Source: Cryphonectria parasitica EP155 (lineage: Eukaryota > Ascomycota > Sordariomycetes > Diaporthales > Cryphonectriaceae). From it: DNA of 64,000 bases. The position numbers were made by a program, and so were the translations under genes. Shown here one piece after another: positions 45,210-56,013 of the stretch. The stretch lies in the NCBI RefSeq assembly GCF_011745365.1, contig NW_024468909.1, forward strand, positions 4,712,001 through 4,776,000. Reading direction: 5' to 3'. The stretch's first letter is position 1, and each line of letters opens with the position of its first letter. The notes under the pieces are model-generated. The model saw nothing but the letters and a program-made list of their open reading frames with translations. It did not search any database and was not told where the DNA came from.

Positions 45210-46758
45210 CAGAGAGAGGAAAGTCTGGGGGGGATGACGCCGGGGTGCTTCCACGAATCATAGCGCAAAACAGCCGCAAGAGGTGTGTGATCCCTATCGA
45301 GCAGTCGTACATAGCTGTGGGTGGTCGCCTTTTGGGGTCATGATTTTCCCAACCGCCAAGCCACTTAGCATGCGAGCTGTGGCATGGCTTTTCTGGTCAC
45401 CTGTCCACGATTGACTTACCGACGGAGCCATGCTCCTCTCTTGTCACAACCCTCCTTCATGCTCATCCTCATCTTCGACACCATCATTGTGTTCCTTTCG
45501 CAATCTCACGACTCCATCGTTTGCTCTCATCTGAAAAGCCCTCTGGTCCGTAGGAGAATCGAGATCGGAATCAATGGGCAGGCCCTGCTTGCTGTGCTGC
45601 ACTCTTGGACCTTTTCTTCTTTCTTCTCCTCCTCCTCCTCCTCCCCTTCCTCATCCTTGTCCGGCACTGCTCACTCCCTGGCCAGTGATCTGCAGGGACG
45701 CAGGGATGTGAAGTCAAGATTTGCCTCTGAAGCCAGAGGCCAATCAGCGACATGAAACATTTGCCTATCGCAGAAGCGTTTTCCCGTTACAACCCCCACC
45801 ACACCCCATCAGATGTGACTATGTCAATGGTTTATGCAGCAGCCCTCTTCCCTGCGCCAAGAGAAGAAGAAGCAGAAGAAGACGAAGATCAATAGGTGGA
45901 GGCATAACGGAGGCAACAATCTAGGGCGACCATCTGACAATGCTACAGGCCAGATAATGCGCCCAGGCCAGACCTTTTCGAAAACACAATACAAAACGGG
46001 TGTGAATTGCAAAGTGTCGATAGATTGCGTGTAACTATTGTCAGGCAGCATCCGTTTGCAGCTTACTAGTGTCTCCTCAAGGCTGCGAGAGGGAGGGACA
46101 CACCCACACCAGATTGTTGTTTGAGGTAGGGCGGCCCAACACCCAGGTCAGCCGAAACTTATTGAAAACAGGTCAGTTTTGCAGCTTTCTTCATGATTCA
46201 GCCTTGTGGTGGGTGTACCAGGGCGCATGACAGTCCTATTGGCAGACCAAAACCGTTGACCGAGCGAAACGGAAAGAAGGAAAGGGGCCTTGCAAAGCAG
46301 TGGCCGCTGATCCGTTTCGAGGATCTGTCAACTTGCCCCCCACCCCATAACCTATCCTACCATGATGTCTACTTCTCTCTTGAAAAGATTACACAATGTG
46401 ACGACTGTGGGACTCATGTGTATGTGTGCGCGCATCAATCAGCCGGGCGGCCTTGATAGATTACAGTAGGAAGGGCGACAAAAACTTGGCAAAACAACGC
46501 ACACCCTCCTGAAAGGCTGGGTTTACAAAACTCTTGTCGTCCTGGTTTTTGACGAAAAGCGCCTGTCCGTCATCCTGCATCGGTCGCCACCCTCCTCGCC
46601 TTAGAATTCGACATACAAGTCGACCATCTTGTGCTAAAATATGTACGGTGATGGAAGAGGGAACCACTTTCTACTGTAGTATGGTTCTCTATCTTACCGA
46701 ATCGGCTGCCCGGCTACGTCAATTCGTTTAGCCTACCCTGTTTACCAGCCTCCTTTTT

Positions 46759-46774
46759 GGGGGGGGGGGGGGGG
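46759..46774 (+). repeat. G16 homopolymer
   Basis: Sixteen consecutive G in intergenic DNA; prone to length variation and sequencing error. Confidence 0.88.
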
Positions 46775-48086
46775 ACGGGAGGCGCAGTCAGTAAAAGTTA
46801 ATTATTCAAGGTTTCGCGCTCTCTCTGGGGCAGTCCCTCTCGCGCCCCAGTGCTCGCCGCCAACGGGCACAACAGAAGAGAAAAACAGGGGAAGTGGCAG
46901 GGACGGGAAAGCATGGCGCCATGATCTGCAACTCTGTCTGCCACTGAGAGAAATGTCGTCATAGGGACGCTTGCAGAGTTTCCCCCCCAACCCCCCAACC
47001 CCCCAGTGACACCAGCCGCAGGTGGCTGGTGTGTGCTTGGAATGTGGATTGCCAAAGCTTAATTCTATTCTTGGATCCCACACGAAAAGAAAACAAGCCA
47101 CACACTTGGACGCATCGGGAAGCCCGCTTGTTACTGGATTCTTTAACGTCGTCGGCCGCTCGCATAAGTGTGTACCAGCGTGCCGGGACTGCATTATCAT
47201 CAGATTTACTTAGTTCCCGTGGAAGCTGAACAGTCAAGTGACTCTCGACTGAAGAGTCAGTTCCAGTCTCAGCTTATATATCTGACCTCAGTTGTGCCGT
47301 CCCGCCTGTGGTGGTGTCTTCTGACTGGACTTCTCACACAAACCTAAATCGTCTAGGCCTGGGTGGTTCCAAATCCGAAGCGGGCCAACCATTCTCGAGT
47401 CATAATCTTGGTGTAATACGTGATACTCCATCGCCGTTCCCGGATATGCCAAGGTCGCGCCAATCACGGTACGGCCATATTGTGAAGACATTCGATCAGT
47501 ACAGTGACGTGAGCTTGTTATTATGCGCTTCCTATGACCTGCTCAGCTACTCTTAGTGGATTGGCTAAATCCTGAGGATAAGCTGTTACCAAAGGAGAGG
47601 GCGGTCCTTTTGCCTCAGCGTGAGGCACTTGGACCAATTATTTTGTGACCTACACCTCGTACTCGCGGGCGGAATTGGTAGCCACAAGTTTCGACTTCCG
47701 CGCGGTCCAAGCAGTCCAACGTTGGCTGAGACGTGCATCACATGCCAGACTCGAGCTGCCGAGCCGCTGGGGAGCTGGCCTGGTCTTGCAGAGACAAGAA
47801 CAAAACACAACGGCACATGAGAGCAAGAGGGTGTGCGCCTAGTTACTGCTGTGCCTTGTTGATAGCACTGCCCACTACCAGCACCATCTGCTCACCACGA
47901 AACACTACGAAGATTCATAATGGAAGGAAAAGTAAAAGTCAGTTTTCAGTGGAACCTAGTTAGGATACGAGTCACAGTCAGTTCGCTTGCAGTACCATGT
48001 ATTATTGTCCACTAATCACCTCGGCAACAATAAGATCCCCAGGGACGGAAAAAAAGACAAAAAAAGAAGTCGTTCGACGGGAATTG

Positions 48087-48178
48087 AGCCCGACGTGGGG
48101 GTCGAACCCACAACCTTGAGATTTCAGAATCGGAAACTCTGTAAGAGTCTCACGCTCTACCGATTGAGCTAGCCGGGC
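48087..48178 (-). tRNA. tRNA-Lys(CTT) with 19-nt intron
   Basis: On the minus strand the acceptor arm GCCCGGC pairs with GTCGGGC. The D arm is GCTC...GAGC with AATCGGTA loop, and the anticodon arm is TGAGA/TCTCA with loop CTCTTAA, giving anticodon CTT for lysine AAG codons. The T arm is GTGGG TTCGACC CCCAC. A 19-base intron beginning CAGAGTTTCC sits between positions 37 and 38, the standard place for nuclear tRNA introns. The mature length is 73 without CCA. The discriminator base reads as T. Confidence 0.96.
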
Positions 48179-51100
48179 GCCGGTGAAGGCGCTTGTTTGT
48201 TGAAAACTCAAGCTTTCCAAATGATTTATATCTGCAATAAAGAAAAGGCGCAATGGAACCTCCGTCCCCGTCGACCGCCGTCCAGTAGCGGTGACGGTGG
48301 AGCCTGCGGAGATTTTCACTACCCCCTTGCATTTGCAGCATGCCGGCGACAGCGAAGCCTAACTCGAACGCGCTTGACGCGTTGTTCATCGTCTTACCCC
48401 CTCCTCTCCTCTCTTTCTCTTCTTCCCCCCTTCCACTCCGCTTGTGTGGAGTTGACATGGACTACGTTTCCATCATGGTAAAATGACTCGCCATTGAACC
48501 TCCAGGGTCCTCATACGCAAGGTGGAGACGCAAGGAAAAAACCCTCCCCTCTTCGCCTACAGAAATTCGAAAAGGGAAAACGGTTGCAAGCCCAACGGGA
48601 GGAGAGGCGAAGGGGGGGGAGGGGGGAAACGCTCGCTTGCGGGCTGCTAGAGGCCCACGATGCGCAGGGTGGCCCCGGTTCATATTGTACGATCTACCCG
48701 TCTATCCTCATTTGAGAATCTGACAATCCGCGTGGCGTGTTTGTCCATCGGCTACAGGACCCATTCGGGAGGCCGTGCTAGCCTTGTGCTCTCTTCCTCC
48801 TCCTCCTTAGGGCCGGGTTAGCTGGGAGCCTCATCGTGAGGTGGCGGTCTACAGGAAGGCGGGCGGTCTGCCAGTAGCCAACCACCATGCACCTGAATGG
48901 AGTTGTCTTTTTTTTTCTTTGGGGAGAGCGGGGGAGAACCGTCCAGTCGGGCCTTGCGTGTGCTATTTCTGTCGGTCAGGCCGCTCTGAATTTTCTTCTT
49001 CTTCCTTTTCCTCTCACCGCTGGGCCAGCCTCGCCACTTCTGTGCTTGAGGGCGGTCAAAGTGAGCAAAGAGTCAGCCTCGCGACGCAGAGTTTCGGGAT
49101 GGTGGTGGCTGTCTACGGCGTCTGATCAACCCAGCTGAAGTCTATGCCGGGTCTTATGCACATCACAATGAGATAGGCGGGTTGTTTATCTGCCTCTGCA
49201 TCCGTGGCTCACAACGATATCTCATGCCCCCGGTCCTCATCTCCACCGCGCAAGCCTCTTGTGTGGGGGACAAGCCTCGTCGCTCATAATACTCCCTCAC
49301 GTCCGTCCGATCTTCCAACCTTCCCAGACGGTCGGTCATATTCGGGAGCGGTGGCAGACAAGAGATGGCCTCACAACTGGCCTTGGGCTTGACAAGTGGG
49401 TAAGTATAATAGCGGGCCCACATTCCACTTTGTTCTATTCGCGCGACCGCGCTATAGTACGTGTGGATATGGGAATCTCAAAAAAAACAAAAAAAAACCG
49501 CACTGGCTCGGTTACATTTCGATTTCCTTTTCAGCGGAGAACCACTCTTGAGGATATTGCCTCGTAACTACTATAACGTAGCATAAGAGAATACAAGGTG
49601 TGGCTTGCGAAATATGGTCCCATTCGGCCGAGACCGGGGCCAGAGGTGAGCTCGAAGGCTGGCCATGTGTTTCTGTAAATGCGACAGAGCAGAAGCAGCG
49701 AGCTCATCGAAGGCCTTTGGGGGCTCTCCCCCTTTGAGAGAGGTCGCGCAGCAGCGAGTACTCGAACCAGTGAACAAGATCCAGTCGCCCGACCACCGTT
49801 TTCAAGGATGTGCGGATAAGAAGCGCAAGGTTGCCACTCTCCAAGAAACTGTTTCTACGGAGTGAATGTCTATAGTAGGTATCCGCGTCAGCGAACCTAC
49901 CATTACCATCGACGACTTTTCCGGTAAAGAGGCGGCTTGGCACTGAAGCCCAGTCGTTCCAGATATAAAGATCCTCCCCGCCCATAAGGCGTTTCTCGGC
50001 CGCCAGAACGATAAGCAAACCCCAAGCCCACAATTTGTTTCGTTTCCATTTCTGCCTGTTCGAAAACATTCGTCTACTCGAAACACTGACAGCTCGCGCT
50101 AGACCAATTCACTGCAAACTACCAGTGGGGTCCTCTGTGCCCATAGTATTGGTATCTCATGCGGATTGGACTGGCGTGTATCAGGTGAATTGGCGTTTTT
50201 TTCTTTCTTCTTTTCGGAAGTGCCGAAAAAAGGGGAGGGAGAGAAAGAGAGGAGTGGCGGGGTTTTTCAGGTCGCGATATGCCTGGTTTACGCGGGATAC
50301 GAAGTTCGTGCCCGAGGGTTCATCCATGGATAGGAAAAACTGAATACGATGTTGAGGAGACCTCGGCAGCATTGTGGAATGGCGTTGCATGAGAAAAGAT
50401 GCATGGGATACCACTGCCTGCGAGATGCACTCTCAAGTGTCGCCTTCTGAACTCAGGTCGAGCAAGTGCTCCGGCTGCAGTCAGAGATGAAACATGTTGG
50501 CCAGGCTTCGATCTCAGGTCGAACCCGAGGATGAGCATACAGATGGCAGTTCCTGTCTATGACAAACGTCTTGGGCACTTTGTCCACCAAGATCGACAGA
50601 TCATCCTGAAGACGCGCCGGCCAAGTAAGCCCACCTCTCCAGGCTTCATCTCCTCAAGCGAGTTCCAGCCTTCCTGGATGATCTGTCTTTGGGGTCTTCA
50701 TGCGTCGAGACCTCGTCTGCAGGAGCAAATGATGTGATCTACAAAGAATTATGTCCTTCAAATTCCCGGAGATCGATGACAGGGGATGGAACCGGGCTTT
50801 TATGAGGAACCATTTCGCCTAAAGTAGACATGTGCCTTTTCGGAATGACCACCCTATATTGTGACCTATCACAGCCCAAAGTATTGAAAAGTGTGCTATT
50901 TCGAGGGGAAGCCTCCGTGGTGAAGGGGCCCAGATCTGCAAATTCGTCAATGTCTCTCCTGCGCACAGGACAAGTTGGCCGGATCGCCTTCTGATCGAGA
51001 GGGAAAGTTGGCGGAGAATCCAGGGCGTAGATCTTTAAGCACATTTCGTGAGTCTTGAAAAGGGTTTCCCTTTCGCCGCAATGACGCGACGCATATCACC

Positions 51101-51436
51101 GAGATGATCGAAAGGTCGAGTACTCAGGCGCGCACCTCAAAAGGACACACCGCGGGCCGTGTCAAGCCAAAAATTCTGACAACACTGGATGAGCGTTTTG
51201 CACATCGTACGAGGCTTTACGAATGATTTTCAAGAAACAAATCATATGAGAGCGAAGCCCCCTCTTGTACGTTGAACACAGCTGGATATTCAATTACCTT
51301 GCACCTTACTATACACGACTTAAACGCTATCACACTCGACATGCACGCGCCGCGCAGCAGGGCTGAGTTGCATTTGCTTTCCTGCTCCTCACACACACAA
51401 AGGACATCAACACAGTCTTCATTGAAACGAGCTCCG
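48179..51436. other. Interval without a confident gene
   Basis: About 3.3 kb. It holds several unremarkable open frames. The best is 50739-51044 on the minus strand, 101 codons with an ATG, in the downstream flank of the first NTA1-like gene and in the same direction; it has no motif I know. Another, 49704-50069 on the minus strand, has 121 codons with an ATG and one possible hydrophobic segment. Neither is convincing. Confidence 0.45.
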
Positions 51437-54417
51437 TCAGAGCAGAGCGCTTCGAGGCCTCTCATCAGAATGATCTGCTATCCTCTCGCTCAGAGACGGC
51501 CCCGGGTATCCAGCCCAAGCCATCGCAACATGATTGATGGTCGGCGGATGAACGGCAGCCGGGCAGTCCAGGCCAAGAATCATGGCTTTTGGCGTCCTCG
51601 GCTCGAATGAGCCAGGGGGAGGTGGCGTCACCGGCGATGCCTCGTAGGAGCTCAGAGTATCAAGGGAAGCCGTTGACAAATGTGGAGCCTGCAGCTCATC
51701 GTCCAGGTCATGGACTGACGTCTGCAGGGCCAAGGAAGTCAGGTCTTGTTGCCTTGCTGTCACAGGTCGAGCGATGGTCGGTGTCTTCTCGCTCTCGTCG
51801 TCAGATGCTAGACACTGTTGGCTATGTTTTCCTGGGCTCGTGCTGCCATGGTCATGTACCCGCGCACTGGACTCCCGACTTGGGGCGCTTCTGTTATCAC
51901 CAGTAGCACAGTTGGGTCGGCGGAAGATGATCTCGGCGACGATCTCATCATCGGGGTCTGCTGGAGGACCCAGGGATGGGTCTTTGACCGAACGAATCGG
52001 TACATTGACTCTTGGTGTCGTCTGCGTCGGCGATGTCCGTCTCGAGGTCGACATACTTGGGCTTTCTGGACGGGCTTGGCGGGAGACGTCACTGCGACTG
52101 TGGACTTGTCCGTATCGTGATCGTGCTGGCGACGACAAGGTAGGCGAAGATCCATCCTTAGTCCGTGAAGAAACTCTAGCCATATCGGCACCGCGGCTAC
52201 GACGTCGTCCTCGGAGGTCCTCGCTGGACTCGCCTGGTCCCACGTGCTCCTCCACGAGTCTCGATATCTCCTCCCAGAGCTTTGCATGGGCCTTTTGATG
52301 GTCGAGCCGTACAACGACATCCTCGACAGGATTACGCATCGTCCCATCAACGGAGGCCGACCTGCCTGCTGGGCCTGAAGACAAGCAACGCTGATGTGAT
52401 GTTGGTCTGACCGCGTCCTCGCGCATTGAACCTTGGCTGGTATTCCTCGTGCTTTTTGACAAAGATTCGTTCTCACTAGAGGCGACAAGCTCATCCCTCG
52501 CGTCGAGAGCGATGGATTGGAGGTAGAAGTCGAGTGCTCGCTCAAGCAGCTCATCATCCATGCCAGGGTATCGGCTAGAGAGACTTGCACTGCGTGGCTT
52601 GGGGAATTCTGGCCTCGGAGACACCGACAGTCTCCTGTGTTCCTGCTGTTGAGCCGCGTCGCGCCAGTCCAGCGCAGTAGCAGCGAGGTCCGCGCTAGAC
52701 AGACGCCGTCTGGGCCGCCCGACCCTGCTGACGTTGCGCGACTTGGGAGAGGATGGTCTGGCGAGTATGGTGTGGGTATTCGTGACCGATTCTCCAGCTC
52801 TTGAGGTCTGGTGGTATTCTGACTGCTCTGTTTGACAAGCCCTTTCAACCTTTACACCTTGGAGAGAGATGAATGATGTACTCTCCAGTTCTTCTGAAGA
52901 TCGAGCCGGAACATCTGCAGTACAGTCCCAAATGCTCGCTTCCTCTTCATGCTCTATATTCGAATCTTGCGAATTCATTGTGTCGCTGACCAGGGGAGTC
53001 CAGATACTATGTTCTTGGGATCTTGGAGAGCATGGCGCCGTTGGATTTCGCTCGGTGGGCGTACTATCCTCAAGACTCTCAGCGACAGGTGCACTGCTTA
53101 AGACTAGGGGAGAAGTTAACTTATGGTGCTGCTCATTACCGATATCCCTTTGGTCATGTGCCGAAATAGATTCTTCTGGGAGGTACTTTATCGGTGTCCT
53201 GTCGTCGGGGTCTATCGGGAAGGGTGTCAGCAGCACGCTATCGACAGCACTGGACTGCCCCCCATGCTTGTTGGTCTCGTGCTCTGGCACATTCAAGTGA
53301 CAGTTCTCCTTGCGCAGGATCAGTTTCGCCAGAGGAGGGTCGTCGGTATCTACAACCAGGAGATCCTTGACGCCCCGGCCAAGCAGGCCGTACACGTTGA
53401 CTTCCCCCTGGTGGATGCCGATGACAGCACTGGTTCCAGAGTACACGGCGTCACCCTCGATCCCGGTCCTGTTGCAGAAAACGATAACGATCTCGTCGCG
53501 GGACTCGTCCCTGATAACAGGCTCCAGGCGTTGGGCCCAGTAGGCGAGAGCCTCCATGTCGGGCTCGCCGGGAAACTGGGTGAAGTGTTCGCAGTCGTCA
53601 CCCGTGATCCAGGCCATGGTGACAATCACGAGGCTTGCGCGCACCTCGAGGATGTGGAAGGCGAATTCGAAGGCGTGCCAGGGTGCCTCGAGCCTGTATG
53701 GGTTGATGTCGGTACCTTGTTTATGATTGTTAGTCGTATTTCATCTATTACTACGAAAATGGAAAAGTGTGCATGGCATCAGCGAAAAAACTCCATGTCC
53801 TGACTTACAAATACCAATGGCCGTATTCCCCAGCCCCGAGATTTGACCACCAAAAAACCCTTGGCCTTCATCAGCCCACGCTTCGTCCAGGCGATATAGA
53901 AACGTCTTGCGGTAGTTTGCCACCGTCTCGCCGTCACCGTTCACGAGGATAGCCGAGTTGTAGAATTCCGGGTGGGCTTGGTGATGTCCTGACACATCCA
54001 CCTTCTCAGGGTAGCCGACGAGGACGCTGGTGTTGTGCTTGAGGGCCACTGTGCGAGCCCAGAGCGAGCTGATGCCGGACCCAGATGGCTCCAGATATGG
54101 TGCGATGTCCTCTGGGGACTGGAAATTCCATCCTGGGAAGGCACTGTCAATGGAATGCTCATTCCCATCCACCTCGAGCACCTTCCGCGAGTCGAGGAAA
54201 CAAGAACAAGGATAGCACCTTCTGCGTCCAGAAAGTCACAAGAAGAAGAAGAAAAAGGCCGGCAGCACAAACCTGAAAATGCAAGCTCGGGAAGCACCAT
54301 CAGATCCAAGCTGTCAAGGTCGTCCTGGCTTGCCTTGGCCAGCACCGCATCCGCGCGGTTCAGATTATTGTCTGTGTCGCCGACCTGCGGCGCAAACTGA
54401 AGACACGCTATGCGCAT
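51437..54417 (-). CDS. NTA1-like N-terminal amidase, copy A, with long tail
   Basis: Carbon-nitrogen hydrolase of the nitrilase superfamily, closest in layout to yeast Nta1, which deamidates N-terminal Asn/Gln in the N-degron pathway. Exons on the minus strand are 54273-54417, 53809-54132 and 51437-53715; 915 residues. The Glu-Lys-Cys triad is visible: Glu44 in VLPELAFSG, Lys124 in ANYRKTFLY and Cys157 in NTAIGICTDINPYRLEAPWH. The Cys codon is split by intron 2. The domain ends near residue 310. The remaining 600 residues are Ser/Arg/Pro-rich and look disordered, with islands (RPSSPKSRNVSRVGRP, DPDDEIVAEIIFRRPN, FEPRTPK) shared with copy B. Yeast Nta1 lacks such a tail. It lacks two introns present in copy B and has a longer final segment. 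Confidence 0.88.
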
Positions 54418-55389
54418 TTCGAAGGAAGGTATCTCGGGAAACACGCAACTCCAATGAAACAAAAACAATGAAACAAAAACAGAAGGATATAAGTAGAACT
54501 TCCACACACTCTCTCTTTCTCTCACTCACACACAACCAGTCTCGTCTAACACAAGGTGTTAAGTACGTATATATGTGAGAGGGTGAGGGAAAGGCTACCA
54601 GAGCCGAGCGAAGGAGACGACGGTAGGAAAACAGCTTCGTAACCAGCGAGAATCAGTAGAAAAAGAAAGACAGAATAGGGAGAGATATCAACAAGAAAAG
54701 GCTGGTGTGTACATCGGCCGCACCCGCATGATCCCTCCCAGCATCCTCGGATGATAATCAGGTCAGTGGAGAGGATAGGAAGAAGGGGGGGAGAGCTCGC
54801 TGCCCCATGGGCTAGGAATCCGAGCCCCTACATTGGAGTGCACACCTTTTGTTGACGACGTGAGCATGGCTCGGGTGACACGGACGACGTACACGCGCAT
54901 GGATCCCCCTGAACAGGATGCTGCCAATTGCAACAGTGATTGCTTGTATCCTAGCGTCACAATCAAGCCGACTGCATATGGAAAAAACAATGTGGTGTGG
55001 TGAGCAGCCAGTGACCTTGCGCCGTTAAGCGCTAGGGTCCCACTTTGCCCGTGCTAGGTTGAGATTTCGAAAAGTACGATCTTATCACGCACGAAACCCT
55101 GTCTTTTTGGGCACTGCATGTTCCTCCCATCCATATTGTCACCTTTCTATTGTCCCATGCAATGTTCTTTGCATCACTGTAGGAAGACACCCAAGTCCGA
55201 AGTGTCGAATCGGCTGGGACCGAGGCACAGTGGGCGAGGGGCGTTGGCGAATACGACATTCCTCCACGTGGAAGACTCGAGGGCGAGGGGGTTCTCGCGT
55301 GCTCAGTAGAGATGATGCAAAATATAACCGTCCAAAAAGCCAAATTGATCTGAAGGCAACGTGGACATTCCTTTTCTTCCGTCTTTTTC

Positions 55390-55471
55390 TGTGTGAGTCC
55401 GACCGTTACGCAGCTATATAAGCCACAGCCGTTTCCAGTCAGCTGGGAGTGGTCACTCCTTTCAGCTGTCA
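55390..55471 (+). repeat. Dispersed 84-bp element, copy 2
   Basis: It is the inverted match of 9309-9392, with three substitutions and a 2-base deletion. On this strand it reads CTATATAAG, a good TATA-like box, followed by CAGCTGGGAGTGGTCACTCC. Flanking sequence is unrelated to the flanks of copy 1, so the boundaries are sharp. Confidence 0.85.
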
Positions 55472-55710
55472 CACATTTTCTCCTTTCCTTCAGTAAGTCT
55501 ATCATTGTTTGATGCAGAGTGGGGCTGTGAGGATCGGCGGTTTCTATCAAAGTGTGTAAGATGATTGGATGGATGAGAGTGGGAGGGGTCTGATTAAATA
55601 ATGGAAAGCCCTAAGCATAAGGGACAAATAATTTTCGATCAACGCTGCAAATTTCGGGAAATGACTTTTAACAGACTATGATGGTACTTCGCAGCAGAGG
55701 TATCATGATA

Positions 55711-55732
55711 GAGAGAGAGAGAGAGAGAGAGA
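55711..55732. repeat. (GA)11 microsatellite
   Basis: Eleven GA dinucleotides in the spacer between the two NTA1-like genes. Confidence 0.88.
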
Positions 55733-56013
55733 AGAGGGAAAAGAAATCAAATTCAGACGTCCATTGATGTGAATCCCCTTTTCTAATCATTATCATCATT
55801 TCAAGGGAGAAAATTACTTGAAAACATGGAGAAAGAAAGAAGAGAAGAAGGAAATGTCAGAAAAGAAAGAAAGAAAGAACTGCCGTCTCGAATATTCACC
55901 AAGAAGCACGCTTGGCTCTCGGTATCTCCTCGCCCGCCGACTCATTCGCCAGCTCGTTCAAAGAAGGAAACCTCCCATCGGAGCGGGGATCAGAAGTAGA
56001 CGTCAGCACATTC

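Larger units (their letters stand above)
41685..48086. other. Long interval without a confident gene
   Basis: About 6.4 kb. 41685-42700 is probably the leader and promoter of the serine/proline-rich gene and contains short upstream ORFs. Beyond that I see scattered open frames with no motif, GA repeats at 45190-45209 and a G16 run at 46759-46774. No ribosomal or splicing RNA was recognised. Confidence 0.5.
54418..56013. other. Intergenic between the two NTA1-like genes
   Basis: It serves as promoter of copy A and 3' flank of copy B. It contains the second copy of the dispersed 84-bp element (55390-55471) and a GA repeat at 55711-55732. Open frames here (for example 55032-55550, minus) run through the element and are not believed. 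Confidence 0.6.

Noticed and set aside
53123..53803. 226-codon plus-strand frame opposite NTA1-like copy A
   Set aside because: It is antisense to conserved hydrolase sequence and the copy A intron; a codon-bias shadow.
55032..55550. 172-codon minus-strand open frame
   Set aside because: It also runs through the 84-bp element. Similarity to the frame at 9.1 kb is explained by that repeat, not by a shared protein.
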